Origin: Paenibacillus sp. LS1
GTDB taxonomy: Bacteria > Bacillota > Bacilli > Paenibacillales > Paenibacillaceae
NCBI RefSeq assembly: GCF_026013365.1
Contig: NZ_JAPDOE010000001.1
Coordinates: 1,984,001 to 2,048,000 of the forward strand
Direction of reading: 5' to 3'
DNA: 64,000 bases
Shown here piece by piece: positions 1-8,095 of this stretch; within the stretch, counting starts at the first letter, position 1, and the number at the start of each line of letters is the position of its first letter. A program made the position numbers and the translations under genes. Under the pieces are notes generated by a model, which saw only the letters and a program-made list of their open reading frames with translations, had not been told where the DNA came from and ran no database searches.

Positions 1-1486
1 AACGAATTAATTCCTCTTTAGCAGCACTCCATTGCTCAATACCCTTATGTAGGTGTTCCAATTCTTGATATGCAGAAATAAATTGCCCTCTTACTGTTCC
101 ATCCATGTTCTCAGTTTTAGCTTCTTCCAGTCCTCCAATGAAATCTGGAACAAACTCTGTAGTAAAAGCCGTTTTATTCGTCGCATTACCCAGCCTTGCA
201 CAAAAGACACCTTTTGTTTCTTCTTTCCCTTTTTTCCTTTTAACAAACTCCTCAAAGTAAGATACTTCCTTGAGTAATTCCATACCAATATTATCTACAG
301 CTTTATTGTTGGTACTCGTGAGCACCATAGAGAAAGTTCTAGCATCTATCTCGAAAGGAATTCGATATAACTCTTTACTTCTCTCTTTCAGTTTCTCCCA
401 TGGCTTATCCCACAGATCTATCAGAGTTTTTGCCTTCATTACCATGTTATCCGCGAATATTTCTTTGAGTAATGTACTTTTCCCCGTCCCTGGTGGCCCA
501 TTCACTGACAATAGAGAGTGATTGTTAACAGCTTCAATAACATGCCACTGTTTCTCGTTAATCGGATATTTATCCGTGTAACTCCCACGATGAAAATATT
601 GACCTGATTTTTCTTTGACATATGCTTTAGTGCTTTGACCACCCGTTAAATATGTATTTAGAGATTCAGGTAATGGAAATTCTTCTGTCGTAAGTTCAAG
701 AATACGTTCTATTTCTTTTTGGAAGATCGGCCTAATCATTTCCTCCAACATTTCAAATGTCACAAAAACTTGCGCTGGCATCTGCCAACCTTCATGAGTC
801 TTGAAGTCGTCTATATTTTTATGGTATTTTCTTTTCAACTCTTTATTGAGAATCTTTAAAATTTCATACATATCTTTCTGTTGAGAATAAACATTAGCAT
901 CCATCAGTTCAAGCAAATTTGCTTTTTCAATGTCTCCAACTTCAAATGTAGAATTATTCGTTAACTTGGCAACAATAATCCCCAAACTCTCACGGTTGAT
1001 ATAAAACTGTTCCACCTTCAATTTCTTTTCTTCTATACGCCCAATAAAAGTGATTAATGGTTTGGTTGAAGTCTCTTTTCTTGTCGTCTTTTTCAACAGT
1101 GGGTAGCAAACCGTTATGGGACTATCTAACAAGTTAGAAATGAATTGTTCCGAATTAGTCCTGTTATCCGTAAATTTAAAGGGAACTCCTGACAGGAATT
1201 CCTCTACCGACTTCATACCAGAAACAACAAGTTCAATCTCACTGTTCAGTTCATCTTCTATATATGTTCCTTTACTCAAATGACCTTTAATATCAGGGTA
1301 AGACGTTATTTTCTTGAATATATCTATCTTTCTCTTCTGATGAACTATTTGTTCCATCCGGACAGGATCATTCAGAATTTCACTACTGAATAGTTCTCCT
1401 TCTACTTGACTCAATGAGTTTCCCATCAGAGCTGTTCTCTTTTCATATTCAACGAAGTACCGCAGTACATTCCTACTATCTAACAC
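1..1486 (-). CDS. SF1 (UPF1/DNA2-like) helicase or AAA ATPase, N-terminal part, cut by window edge
   Basis: An open frame reads leftward from a GTG at 1486 through the window edge, giving 495 codons with no stop. The GTG is preceded by GGAGG seven bases upstream and directly by an in-frame TAA, which fixes the start. About 330 residues without a recognised domain come first. Then follow a Q-motif-like stretch (YPINEKQWHVIEAV), a Walker A motif (NGPPGTGKST, near residue 350) and a motif Ia-like segment (TSTNNKAVDN). This order is typical of superfamily I helicases of the UPF1/DNA2 type; Walker B and the later motifs would lie outside the window. Seen: the motifs and the start. Inferred: an ATP-dependent nucleic-acid helicase, possibly an accessory or defence protein, since such large SF1 proteins are common in defence islands. 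The exact family is unknown. The gene is clearly AT-rich. Confidence 0.85.
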   Translation of the reverse strand, partial: MLDSRNVLRYFVEYEKRTALMGNSLSQVEGELFSSEILNDPVRMEQIVHQKRKIDIFKKITSYPDIKGHLSKGTYIEDELNSEIELVVSGMKSVEEFLSGVPFKFTDNRTNSEQFISNLLDSPITVCYPLLKKTTRKETSTKPLITFIGRIEEKKLKVEQFYINRESLGIIVAKLTNNSTFEVGDIEKANLLELMDANVYSQQKDMYEILKILNKELKRKYHKNIDDFKTHEGWQMPAQVFVTFEMLEEMIRPIFQKEIERILELTTEEFPLPESLNTYLTGGQSTKAYVKEKSGQYFHRGSYTDKYPINEKQWHVIEAVNNHSLLSVNGPPGTGKSTLLKEIFADNMVMKAKTLIDLWDKPWEKLKERSKELYRIPFEIDARTFSMVLTSTNNKAVDNIGMELLKEVSYFEEFVKRKKGKEETKGVFCARLGNATNKTAFTTEFVPDFIGGLEEAKTENMDGTVRGQFISAYQELEHLHKGIEQWSAAKEELIR

Positions 1487-1860
1487 TTAATCGCCTCCAT
1501 TAATAACCATATACCTTCATTACCACACTTATTATATACGATTTGTTAAATATAGGACATAAGACTCTTACCTTTTCTGAATTACATCTAATATCTATAT
1601 TGCACGTCTATTTGAGCATTATGTTAACTAGGACAAATGCTTCATTTTTCATTTGCATATTTTACTTCTTTTCGCTATAAGAAAGATCGCATATTATTGT
1701 AAAAATTTAGATTTAGGAGTTTATCCCCTTCATTTATTACAAAATTATGAATTTAATGATTATTATTCAACTTTTACTCACTGGTTTCCGTTTACATTAT
1801 CGAGAGGGGAAAAATCAAGAAGATTCTTATCGTAATCATTTAAAATTTGGAGGGATTGAT
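1487..1860. other. AT-rich intergenic region between divergent genes
   Basis: This 374-base gap separates the divergent helicase and C39-like peptidase genes and must hold both promoters. I see AT-rich sequence with no convincing hairpin, repeat or further gene. An open frame continues upstream of the peptidase start to 1747, but it lacks a ribosome binding site and a signal-peptide-like beginning, so I treat it as non-coding. Confidence 0.5.
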
Positions 1861-3135
1861 TTGAAAAAGATTTTCTGTTCACTTACTGGATTTTTGTTAG
1901 TGTTTACGCTGTTTTTTTCAGTTACCGGCATATCATATGCTGATCAGAACAACTTAACTTCTGAGTTTGACTCCAACAAAATGGTAGATGTTATTACTGC
2001 AAAGAAAGCGGCGGCTTCCTTAGTATTAGATGAGATTTCTTTGGGTTCTGCGGATGTGTGGACAACAGATACACTCACAGCAGATGTGGAGTATGTATAT
2101 GACCCTTCTGGCAATCATGTGGCATATCAAGTTTCGTTAATTGGGGAAGCAGGCCAACCCCAAGGCTATGTCATTGTAAGTGCTTTTCTAGATGAAGAAC
2201 CTATTCAAATGTGGACAACAGAAGGAAGTTCCATCGTAGAAGATTTGGACCAAAAAGAAATTCAATCTCTTGCCTCTAAAGCAAATTTAAGCACAAGCAC
2301 AATTATTGACCAGAAGTTGGTATGGTATGGTGGAACAAAGCTTTCTCTAAAAGTAATAAATAGTGAAACACCAGACTTTGTAATTGATGACACTTATCAC
2401 ATTTCTACCGAATTACCAAAAGATGAGTATCCAATACCTGTTGAAAGTAATCATCCTAACAGGGAAAAATGGGAGACGATTAAAAACATAACGATTATGA
2501 GCCCAGGACAAAGTAACCCAAGCAATGGTGTGACTAATATCGATCCAAGTACTTGGGAAACGGGATATAACAGCATCGATAAATTTTATGTCTCTGGAGT
2601 TACTAATCAGAAACAATGGACCTATGCATCAGGACAGTATACTGGTTGTTCACCTACAGCGGCCTCAAACATTGTAATGTGGTTTGCAAAAAGTTATCCT
2701 TCTTTAAATCCTACAAATAACCAAAGAGACATAGTTATGTCTTTAAGAAAAGAGATGGGAACTACACAGACCAGTTCGGGTGAGGGTCTAACTGACTTTT
2801 ATAATATAGACGATGGACTGCAATCCTATTTCAGAAAAAATGGAAGACCTAATGCTGAAGTACAAAATGGCCTCTTGCCCGATTACGACATTTGGAAAAT
2901 GAGAATTAAATATAAAGGAGGTCAACCTACGCTTCAAAGTTACTGGAGTCAAGATTATTTTGGTAATCACACCGTTACTGTCGTTGGTTATAAAGAATTC
3001 GTGAGAGGAACCTTCCAATCCAATTCAAAATACCTTGTTGTAAAAAACAATTGGAGTAACGATATTGCTTCCGATTTCTACGTCAAATACGGAACTTGGA
3101 ACACTAACATTGTTACCTGGGTTGTAACACCATAG
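1861..3135 (+). CDS. secreted C39-like (papain-fold) cysteine peptidase
   Basis: Translation is placed at TTG 1861 because GGAGGG stands seven bases upstream and the protein then begins with a classic signal peptide: KK, a hydrophobic core, then an ISYA cleavage region near residue 28. That gives 424 residues. The C-terminal half carries a papain-like catalytic set: Cys263 in YTGCSPTAAS, His370 in NHTVTVVGY, and Asn396 in VVKNNWSN. This matches the C39-like peptidase family found in secreted Firmicute proteins. The N-terminal 200 residues look like a prodomain or PepSY-like region rather than a catalytic part. Inferred role: an extracellular peptidase maturing or degrading surface or exported peptides. 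The substrate is unknown. A small membrane-anchored protein follows 24 bases downstream, probably in the same operon. Composition is AT-rich like the helicase gene. Confidence 0.8.
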   Translation: MKKIFCSLTGFLLVFTLFFSVTGISYADQNNLTSEFDSNKMVDVITAKKAAASLVLDEISLGSADVWTTDTLTADVEYVYDPSGNHVAYQVSLIGEAGQPQGYVIVSAFLDEEPIQMWTTEGSSIVEDLDQKEIQSLASKANLSTSTIIDQKLVWYGGTKLSLKVINSETPDFVIDDTYHISTELPKDEYPIPVESNHPNREKWETIKNITIMSPGQSNPSNGVTNIDPSTWETGYNSIDKFYVSGVTNQKQWTYASGQYTGCSPTAASNIVMWFAKSYPSLNPTNNQRDIVMSLRKEMGTTQTSSGEGLTDFYNIDDGLQSYFRKNGRPNAEVQNGLLPDYDIWKMRIKYKGGQPTLQSYWSQDYFGNHTVTVVGYKEFVRGTFQSNSKYLVVKNNWSNDIASDFYVKYGTWNTNIVTWVVTP

Positions 3136-3159
3136 TCGAAACTCAAAAGGAGATCAAGA

Positions 3160-3501
3160 ATGATGAGAAAAAAAAGAATATTAATAGGCATTTTTACGCT
3201 GGTTGGCTTATTACTACTCAGTGAATTATTCCTTTGGTCTTCGGGAAGAGTTGGATTATTCAATACAGCAAACAGAATTTTCTCTGGTGCACCTAATGTT
3301 GAAGTACAAGGAAATAAATTATCTTATCAAGGAACAGTTCATTCTAGTCCTTCCGATCTGGATGAATATGCATCAAGTGATGAAGGTGAAGTCCTTTACA
3401 AGGCGAAAGGCACACCACTAAACCCACCATGGATTTATGTAAAAAAAGATTCGAACACTTTTTTTCGTTATAAAACGCCACAGGTTCCTTGGCGCATGTA
3501 A
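3160..3501 (+). CDS. small N-terminally anchored extracytoplasmic protein, unknown function
   Basis: This 113-residue protein has a basic start (MMRKKR), one hydrophobic segment at about residues 7-27, and then a hydrophilic, externally oriented tail rich in Ser, Asp and Pro. No lipobox Cys is visible. The start is ATG 3160 (or ATG 3163), with AAGGAG just upstream. It lies 24 bases after the C39-like peptidase and before a strong terminator, so the two are probably co-transcribed. The peptidase partner suggests a substrate, inhibitor or accessory protein, but nothing in the sequence decides this. I do not recognise a family. Confidence 0.6.
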   Translation: MMRKKRILIGIFTLVGLLLLSELFLWSSGRVGLFNTANRIFSGAPNVEVQGNKLSYQGTVHSSPSDLDEYASSDEGEVLYKAKGTPLNPPWIYVKKDSNTFFRYKTPQVPWRM

Positions 3502-3551
3502 TCTACCCAAGCAATCAAACTCATACTTCCCTCTCAATTATGATTAAATTT

Positions 3552-3588
3552 AAAAGACAAGAGCACCAAAACGGTGCTCTTGTCTTTT
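3552..3588 (+). terminator. Rho-independent terminator after the C39 peptidase unit
   Basis: A perfect 16-bp inverted repeat (arms 3552-3567 and 3573-3588) with a 5-base loop. One arm begins AAAAGAC and the other ends GTCTTTT followed by AT-rich sequence. It is about 50 bases after the stop of the small membrane protein. Confidence 0.85.
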
Positions 3589-3689
3589 ATTCATTCTTTT
3601 TCCCTTTGCACTCTCTCTCATTGACACCCCCCTCAAAAAGGTCTAACCTAATAACGAATAATCCATTCACTTTTAAGGAGTCGTTCCCT

Positions 3690-4301
3690 ATGGTGCAAGC
3701 CAAGAAAGACGAAGTCAGGAAAGAGATTGAATATGCGGCGCTCAAAGTTTTTTTTGAAAAAGGCTATGTGGATGCCAAGATGAGCGATATCGCGAATGAG
3801 ATCAATATTTCCGTGGGCAATATCTATACTTATTTTAAGAACAAGAAAGAACTATTCTACGCCGTCGTGCCGCCGGATCTGGTGGATTATCTGAAAAATG
3901 TGCTGGTGGAGACGATTCACTTTGATAACCAGACCTTGTTCGAGGAAACGGATAGCGAGCGGAAGTCGGCGCTGTTGCAGGAACAGGTGGATGTGTTACG
4001 TAAATACCGGAATCAGATTGTAATCATCTTCGAAAAGAATAAAGGAACCATCTACACCAACGCCAAGAATGAACTTGTTGAGCTGATGATCGAGACCAAA
4101 AAGGCATATCTGAAGAACCAATATAAACGATATGAGATTGGCACTGAAGAGAATTTGATCTTACTGAACATCCTCGCACACAACGTGATCGACATGAACC
4201 TGGATCTATTGAAGCGGGATATGAGTGAGGACAGCCGGAAGCAAATATTCGAAGCGTTGTATGTATACAGATTGTACGGTATCAAGAGCCTCAACGAATA
4301 A
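3690..4301 (+). CDS. TetR/AcrR family transcriptional regulator
   Basis: The 203-residue protein starts at ATG 3690 with AAGGAG upstream; the open frame extends further 5' but only across the preceding terminator. Residues 10-55 form a TetR-type helix-turn-helix: AALKVFFEKGYVDAKMSDIA, then INISVGNIYTYFKNKKELF. The remaining all-helical part would be the ligand-binding and dimer domain. It is most likely a repressor responding to a small ligand. The next gene downstream in the same direction is an amidohydrolase 426 bases away, with a palindromic repeat element in between, so control of that gene is possible but not shown. Confidence 0.9.
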   Translation: MVQAKKDEVRKEIEYAALKVFFEKGYVDAKMSDIANEINISVGNIYTYFKNKKELFYAVVPPDLVDYLKNVLVETIHFDNQTLFEETDSERKSALLQEQVDVLRKYRNQIVIIFEKNKGTIYTNAKNELVELMIETKKAYLKNQYKRYEIGTEENLILLNILAHNVIDMNLDLLKRDMSEDSRKQIFEALYVYRLYGIKSLNE

Positions 4302-4464
4302 CGCTCCCTCTCATTATTTATGCCGTGCAGACAAAGCGTGCAGATCAGATCAACTTCACTTGGTTTGCACGCAAAAAAACACTAACATTAAGTTACTATA
4401 TTTTTTTGGCCCAAAAGTGAATTTATAATTCATTTTTTAAGACGAATAGCTACCATTTACCAAA

Positions 4465-4695
4465 CTATTTAAGTTGAACCAATATTTACACGATAACGGA
4501 GAGGACAGAAATAACCAGAGGAAGCGAAGCGTTCGCCTGAAAGCTTTCTGAAAGAAAGCTACATCGGAAGCATAAGCTATCACCGGATTTCCCCCTAATA
4601 AGAGGGTATCAAAAAAATCAGGGGATAACAGCGATCCGAAGGTTGTTCTGTCATCGGAGTGACAAGTGTACATACCCATCATTCAACTTATATAG
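4465..4695. repeat. MITE-like imperfect palindromic repeat, copy 1 (about 231 bp)
   Basis: The ends form an inverted repeat: CTATTTAAGTTGAAC at 4465 and, on the other strand, CTATATAAGTTGAA from 4695. The symmetry continues inward (ATTTACAC/GTACAC, then GGAGAGGACAG/CTCCGATGACAG). Read on the minus strand it closely matches copy 3 at 49238-49429, including ACTCCGATGACAGAACAACC, GATCGCTGTTATCCC, AGGCGAAC.CTTCGCTTC and CTGTCCTCTCCG. The spurious 81-codon minus-strand frame here (4437-4682) is part of the repeat, not a gene. The element ends 32 bases before the amidohydrolase start, so it lies in that gene's promoter or leader region. The 163 bases before it (4302-4464) hold only a possible long-range GCGTGCA/TGCACGC inverted pair. 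Confidence 0.8.
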
Positions 4696-4727
4696 CTCCA
4701 CCCCCACATTCTAAGGAGGAACACAAC

Positions 4728-6050
4728 ATGAACACCGCTTATGCTTTGAAAAACGTCAATCTGATCCACGGAGATCTGAACCGCGATCTGCAAAAAAACA
4801 TGACGATTCTCGTCAATGAACAAGGACTTATTCAGGATATTGGCAAAGATAACGAACTACTTATCCCTAGTCACTACACAACAATCGACCTCTCAGGGAA
4901 ATACGTAATGCCTGGATTGATTAACGCCCATGTACACCTCTTTGCAGATGGTAAACCGTTCAGTCTCTCGGTCAGTGAAGGTTTGTTGCAGTTTGCCTAT
5001 GATCGGATATTGAACACCAAGTTTGGTAGAAACGTATTGAAAAAACGTATGAAACGTAACGCGCTGACTGCACTCCATTCGGGTGTGACAACGATGCGCA
5101 GTGTGGGCGAATTCTTTTACACGGACGTCCAGCTGCGGGATGAGATTAACAACGGTGACTTTGTCGGTCCCAATTTGCTAGTATCCGGATTTTTCCTGAG
5201 TATCACGGGCGGACATGGTGCTCCCTTTCTCGCTCTGGTGGGGGATTCCCCGTGGGAAGCACGAAAAAATGTACGCATCAATGTGAAGCACGGCGTGGAT
5301 CTGATCAAAATCTGTGTGACGGGCGGCGTGACAGATGCGAAGATGGTGGGCGAAGCTGGACGTTTACAGATGACGGTCGAGGAAGTTGCGGCGATCTGCG
5401 ATGAAGCGCATAAGATTGGTTTGCGGGTGGCAGCGCATGTGGAGAGCACGGAAGGCGTACGGGTTGCGTTACAAGGTGGCGTCGATACGATTGAGCACGG
5501 TTCGGAGATGGACGACGAAATCATTCATTTGTACAAAAATAATCCCAATGCCCTGAATGGCTACACCGCACTCATCCCCACCCTGCAAGCCGCTTATCCA
5601 TCCGCCTCACTAGATACCAGCGTAACAAAGGTAAGTGCAACGGTGAAAGAGAACTCCAGACTCGTCTACGATTCAATGCTTAAGGGCGTCAAGCAAGCGA
5701 TCGAAAACGACATCACCATTGGTATCGGCACTGATGCCGCCATGCCTTACGTGACTCACTATGATATGTGGAGAGAGATGGACCACTACATGAGACAGGC
5801 TAACCTGAACAACAAACAGGTCATCGACATGGTGACCCGAACCAATGCGAAGATCCTCGGCGTTGATGATGTTACAGGGACGGTGGATATCGGAAAACAT
5901 GCTGATCTGATTATCATAGAGCAAAATCCGCTAGAACATATCGAGGCCTTGTCAGACATCTCTATGGTCATGGTCAAAGGAAATCTAATTCAAACACCAT
6001 CTGTCACAAGAATCAAAGAAGTCGACGATGTTCTAAACTCAGTTTGGTGA
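4728..6050 (+). CDS. metal-dependent amidohydrolase (imidazolonepropionase/prolidase-like)
   Basis: The start is ATG 4728, with AAGGAGG eight bases upstream; the longer frame runs into the repeat element. The 440-residue protein shows the amidohydrolase layout. An N-terminal composite beta domain leads into INAHVHLF (metal ligands His68 and His70). A GGHGAP loop and KICVTGGV, where the Lys may be the carboxylated bridging residue, come next. Then follow RVAAHVES, DTIEHGSE and GIGTDAAMP, which supply the remaining His and Asp ligands, and GKHADLIII near the C terminus. This family hydrolyses cyclic amides, dipeptides or similar C-N bonds in the cytoplasm; the substrate cannot be read from sequence. 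The upstream TetR gene on the same strand is a candidate regulator. Confidence 0.85.
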   Translation: MNTAYALKNVNLIHGDLNRDLQKNMTILVNEQGLIQDIGKDNELLIPSHYTTIDLSGKYVMPGLINAHVHLFADGKPFSLSVSEGLLQFAYDRILNTKFGRNVLKKRMKRNALTALHSGVTTMRSVGEFFYTDVQLRDEINNGDFVGPNLLVSGFFLSITGGHGAPFLALVGDSPWEARKNVRINVKHGVDLIKICVTGGVTDAKMVGEAGRLQMTVEEVAAICDEAHKIGLRVAAHVESTEGVRVALQGGVDTIEHGSEMDDEIIHLYKNNPNALNGYTALIPTLQAAYPSASLDTSVTKVSATVKENSRLVYDSMLKGVKQAIENDITIGIGTDAAMPYVTHYDMWREMDHYMRQANLNNKQVIDMVTRTNAKILGVDDVTGTVDIGKHADLIIIEQNPLEHIEALSDISMVMVKGNLIQTPSVTRIKEVDDVLNSVW

Positions 6051-6075
6051 ATCAGATATGAGAACATAGAATTCA

Positions 6076-6333
6076 TCAATTATACGTAACACTTGCTTCA
6101 ATTAAGTACGCTTTATCTTTAAAGTTCAATAATTCAGGCATTATGCTTTGAGGTGGCGGAATATCTTCAACAGGTTCTCCATCCAAAAATAATTCAAGTG
6201 CTTCTTTCGCCATTACTAATGCTTCATCAACTGAATCGCCACAGGTAATACATCCAGGCAGATCAGGAAATGTAACATTAATTCCATCCTCAGCAAAATT
6301 AAAAATTGCGTAGTATTGGTAAGTTCGAATCAT
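6076..6333 (-). CDS. HicB-like antitoxin-fold protein without a HicA partner
   Basis: This 85-residue protein matches the HicB N-terminal fold: YYAIFNFAEDGINVTFPDLPGCITCGDSVDEALVMAKEALELFL, i.e. the F.DLPGC..G.s..EA...A.e.l pattern. In HicAB toxin-antitoxin systems HicB neutralises the HicA mRNA interferase. Here neither side carries a HicA-like frame: 6334-6453 holds only a terminator and AT-rich sequence, and 6051-6075 is too short. It also lacks a clear C-terminal DNA-binding domain. It is therefore best called a solitary HicB-type protein. It is convergent with the amidohydrolase. Confidence 0.8.
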   Translation of the reverse strand: MIRTYQYYAIFNFAEDGINVTFPDLPGCITCGDSVDEALVMAKEALELFLDGEPVEDIPPPQSIMPELLNFKDKAYLIEASVTYN

Positions 6334-6375
6334 ATGGGATACTCTCCTGTTATCTAAACTTTTAGCAAAAACGGC

Positions 6376-6406
6376 AAAAAGCCTTTCGGATTATATCTAA
6401 AAGGCT
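6376..6406 (-). terminator. terminator of the ydeI-like gene
   Basis: AGCCTTT (6380-6386) pairs with AAAGGCT (6400-6406). On the minus strand the stem is followed by a T-run, placing it 48 bases after the stop of the YdeI-family gene. Confidence 0.6.
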
Positions 6407-6453
6407 CTCAACTCGTTTAACTTTTAATTTCCCTCAAATTTATTGTTTTAAAA

Positions 6454-7047
6454 TTAATCATTCAATCCTTTGCCCTCCAGGATCGGCTGCATGTACTTCT
6501 CGATTCGTGACACTTTTGTCTTGGATTGCTTCGGTTGTGAGAAATAATAGAGATATGCCCGTTGCCGTCCGGGTGTCAGTGCTTCAAATGCATCCCGGAA
6601 AGCAGGGTTCTCATCAAACTGCTGCTGAAGTTCCTCAGGAACGCTATATTCGGCAGTTTTTTTCATTTCCACCTGCAATCCGGCCTGTTCCACTTCAATT
6701 GCTTGCTGGATATGGGCTTTGATCATAGCCTCCTGCTCCACAATCTGCTCCAGACTGGTAAAACGAAGCTGACGCTCTGCCTGTACATTCTCCGTTTGCT
6801 GGACCAAAATGCCGTGTGTATCCTTCAGCAGAGCACCTTTGAAGAATAGAATGGCTACGTACTCTTTGAATCCATGGATCAGGACGATGTTTTTCCCATC
6901 GAGCATATAACAAGGGTGCATCCATTTCATATCCTCTGTCAGGTCAAAATCCCGAATAATCTCTCTCAACTTTGTGGACTCTTCCTGCCACGTTTTGAGT
7001 TTTTTTAGATAGCCGTCAACTTTGCGATTCCCACTTGTATCCGTCAT
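6454..7047 (-). CDS. YdeI/OmpD-associated family protein (DUF1801 plus OmdA-like)
   Basis: The protein has 197 residues. The N-terminal part (to about residue 115) fits the DUF1801/YdhG fold, with DMKWMHPCYMLDGKNIVLIHGFKEYVAILFFKGALL. The C-terminal part ends in the YdeI/OmdA signature: VPEELQQQFDENPAFRDAFEALTPGRQRAYLYYFSQPKQSKTKVSRIEKYM. Length and domain order match B. subtilis YdeI. The biochemical role of this family is not established, although some members are annotated as bacteriocin-protection proteins. It appears to be transcribed alone and ends at its own terminator. Confidence 0.85.
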   Translation of the reverse strand: MTDTSGNRKVDGYLKKLKTWQEESTKLREIIRDFDLTEDMKWMHPCYMLDGKNIVLIHGFKEYVAILFFKGALLKDTHGILVQQTENVQAERQLRFTSLEQIVEQEAMIKAHIQQAIEVEQAGLQVEMKKTAEYSVPEELQQQFDENPAFRDAFEALTPGRQRAYLYYFSQPKQSKTKVSRIEKYMQPILEGKGLND

Positions 7048-7308
7048 GGAGAAATACCTCTCTTTATCTTATGTTCTTATAGGTTCAATTGTACTGGTTT
7101 TCAGTGGATTGTACAGCGTTGCTTACAGAGCTTTTATTGACTTTTTCACTTGAATTTAAACCTTAATCGCAACAAAGACCATCCTGTTAGATGGCCTATA
7201 TTTTAATCCAATCTCATCTAATAAGTTTCAATCGACAGTTCATCATACCCATAGTAAAATAATGGAATGCCTATTGCCATAATTCCAACATACGAAAGGA
7301 TGATTTAA

Positions 7309-7530
7309 ATGAGAGAGTACACAGTTGTTCCAGGTCCCAAAAATGTTCAAGTAAACCGAGGTGATACTCAGGCTGCTGTTAATTTATTTGCCGATATCAT
7401 CAATCACAAAGCACAATCCGGATGGATCTATCAATCCATGGAGTCGCTATCCGTCACTGAGAAACCCGGTTGTCTTCAGCAACCTGTTACAACGCATCAT
7501 TATATGCTGATTTTCTACAGAGAGATTTAA
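7309..7530 (+). CDS. small DUF4177-like protein
   Basis: 73 residues, start ATG 7309, with a GAAAGGATGA Shine-Dalgarno region upstream. The pattern of an N-terminal YTVVP strand, an amphipathic helix (NLFADIINHKAQSGWIYQSMESL) and a C-terminal strand (HHYMLIFYRE) resembles DUF4177-type small alpha/beta proteins. Function is unknown. The YidD-domain gene follows after 16 bases, so the two likely form one transcript ending at the terminator at 8058. Confidence 0.6.
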   Translation: MREYTVVPGPKNVQVNRGDTQAAVNLFADIINHKAQSGWIYQSMESLSVTEKPGCLQQPVTTHHYMLIFYREI

Positions 7531-7546
7531 TAATAATACAACAATC

Positions 7547-8053
7547 ATGAGAAACTCAGAACCTGAGGAACTGATATATAATAACATGCCATCCGAAGAA
7601 GAACTTATTAGACTCTTACATACACATCATGAAGAAAACGATCCTCGAAGCAGTTTCTATATAAGAACTCATGTTATTCCAGAAATCGATTGGTTGAAGT
7701 CTTTGCTTAACGTTACACTTGCATTATTCACAGGGCTAATCATCTCTATGATTTGTTTTTATCTCTTGAATCCATTCATTCCAGTATATGCTTTACTGAG
7801 TGCCCAGATTGTTTTCATAGCAAGTATGTTCTTCATCGTTCTACGACGTGTTAGAGAGATCCTAATATGGAGTATTAGAATTTATCAACGTTTTGCCCCT
7901 ATTGAGGTGAGGAACAAATGTCGTTTTGAACCAAGCTGTTCTGTGTATATGATTCAAGCCATTGAGAAATACGGGGCGATTAAAGGTCTTTCCTTGGGCA
8001 TTCATCGTCTTCGTAGATGTAATATCAACGGTGGCGGATATGATTATCCATAA
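7547..8053 (+). CDS. YidD-domain membrane protein (membrane-insertion efficiency factor type)
   Basis: 168 residues. An N-terminal cytoplasmic stretch is followed by two hydrophobic segments (about residues 60-80 and 83-101). The C-terminal 65 residues are a YidD domain: IRIYQRFAPIEVRNKCRFEPSCSVYMIQAIEKYGAIKGLSLGIHRLRRCN, including the conserved FEPSCS and the RRC near the end. Canonical YidD is about 70-85 residues, lies beside yidC/rnpA and assists YidC-mediated insertion. This one is longer, has added transmembrane helices and is far from any yidC, so it is a divergent paralogue. The ATG at 7547 has only a weak ribosome binding site and is probably translationally coupled to the upstream gene. 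Confidence 0.75.
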   Translation: MRNSEPEELIYNNMPSEEELIRLLHTHHEENDPRSSFYIRTHVIPEIDWLKSLLNVTLALFTGLIISMICFYLLNPFIPVYALLSAQIVFIASMFFIVLRRVREILIWSIRIYQRFAPIEVRNKCRFEPSCSVYMIQAIEKYGAIKGLSLGIHRLRRCNINGGGYDYP

Positions 8054-8057
8054 AGCA

Positions 8058-8088
8058 AAAAGGTCCATAGACAATCTATGGGCCTTTT
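8058..8088 (+). terminator. terminator after the YidD-domain gene
   Basis: 14-bp stem (AAAAGGTCCATAGA, 8058-8071; TCTATGGGCCTTTT, 8075-8088) with a 3-base loop. It is placed between convergent genes and may act on both strands. Confidence 0.8.
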
Positions 8089-8095
8089 GGTTTGG

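Noticed and set aside
1747..1860. In-frame extension of the C39-like peptidase start
   Set aside because: The TTG at 1861 has a strong ribosome binding site and gives a proper signal peptide; the extension does not.
4437..4682. 81-codon minus-strand frame
   Set aside because: It lies inside repeat copy 1 and is similar to the frame in copy 3 only because both are copies of the same repeat; no ribosome binding site.
6334..6453. Possible HicA partner gene for HicB
   Set aside because: No frame of HicA length or motif; only a terminator is present.
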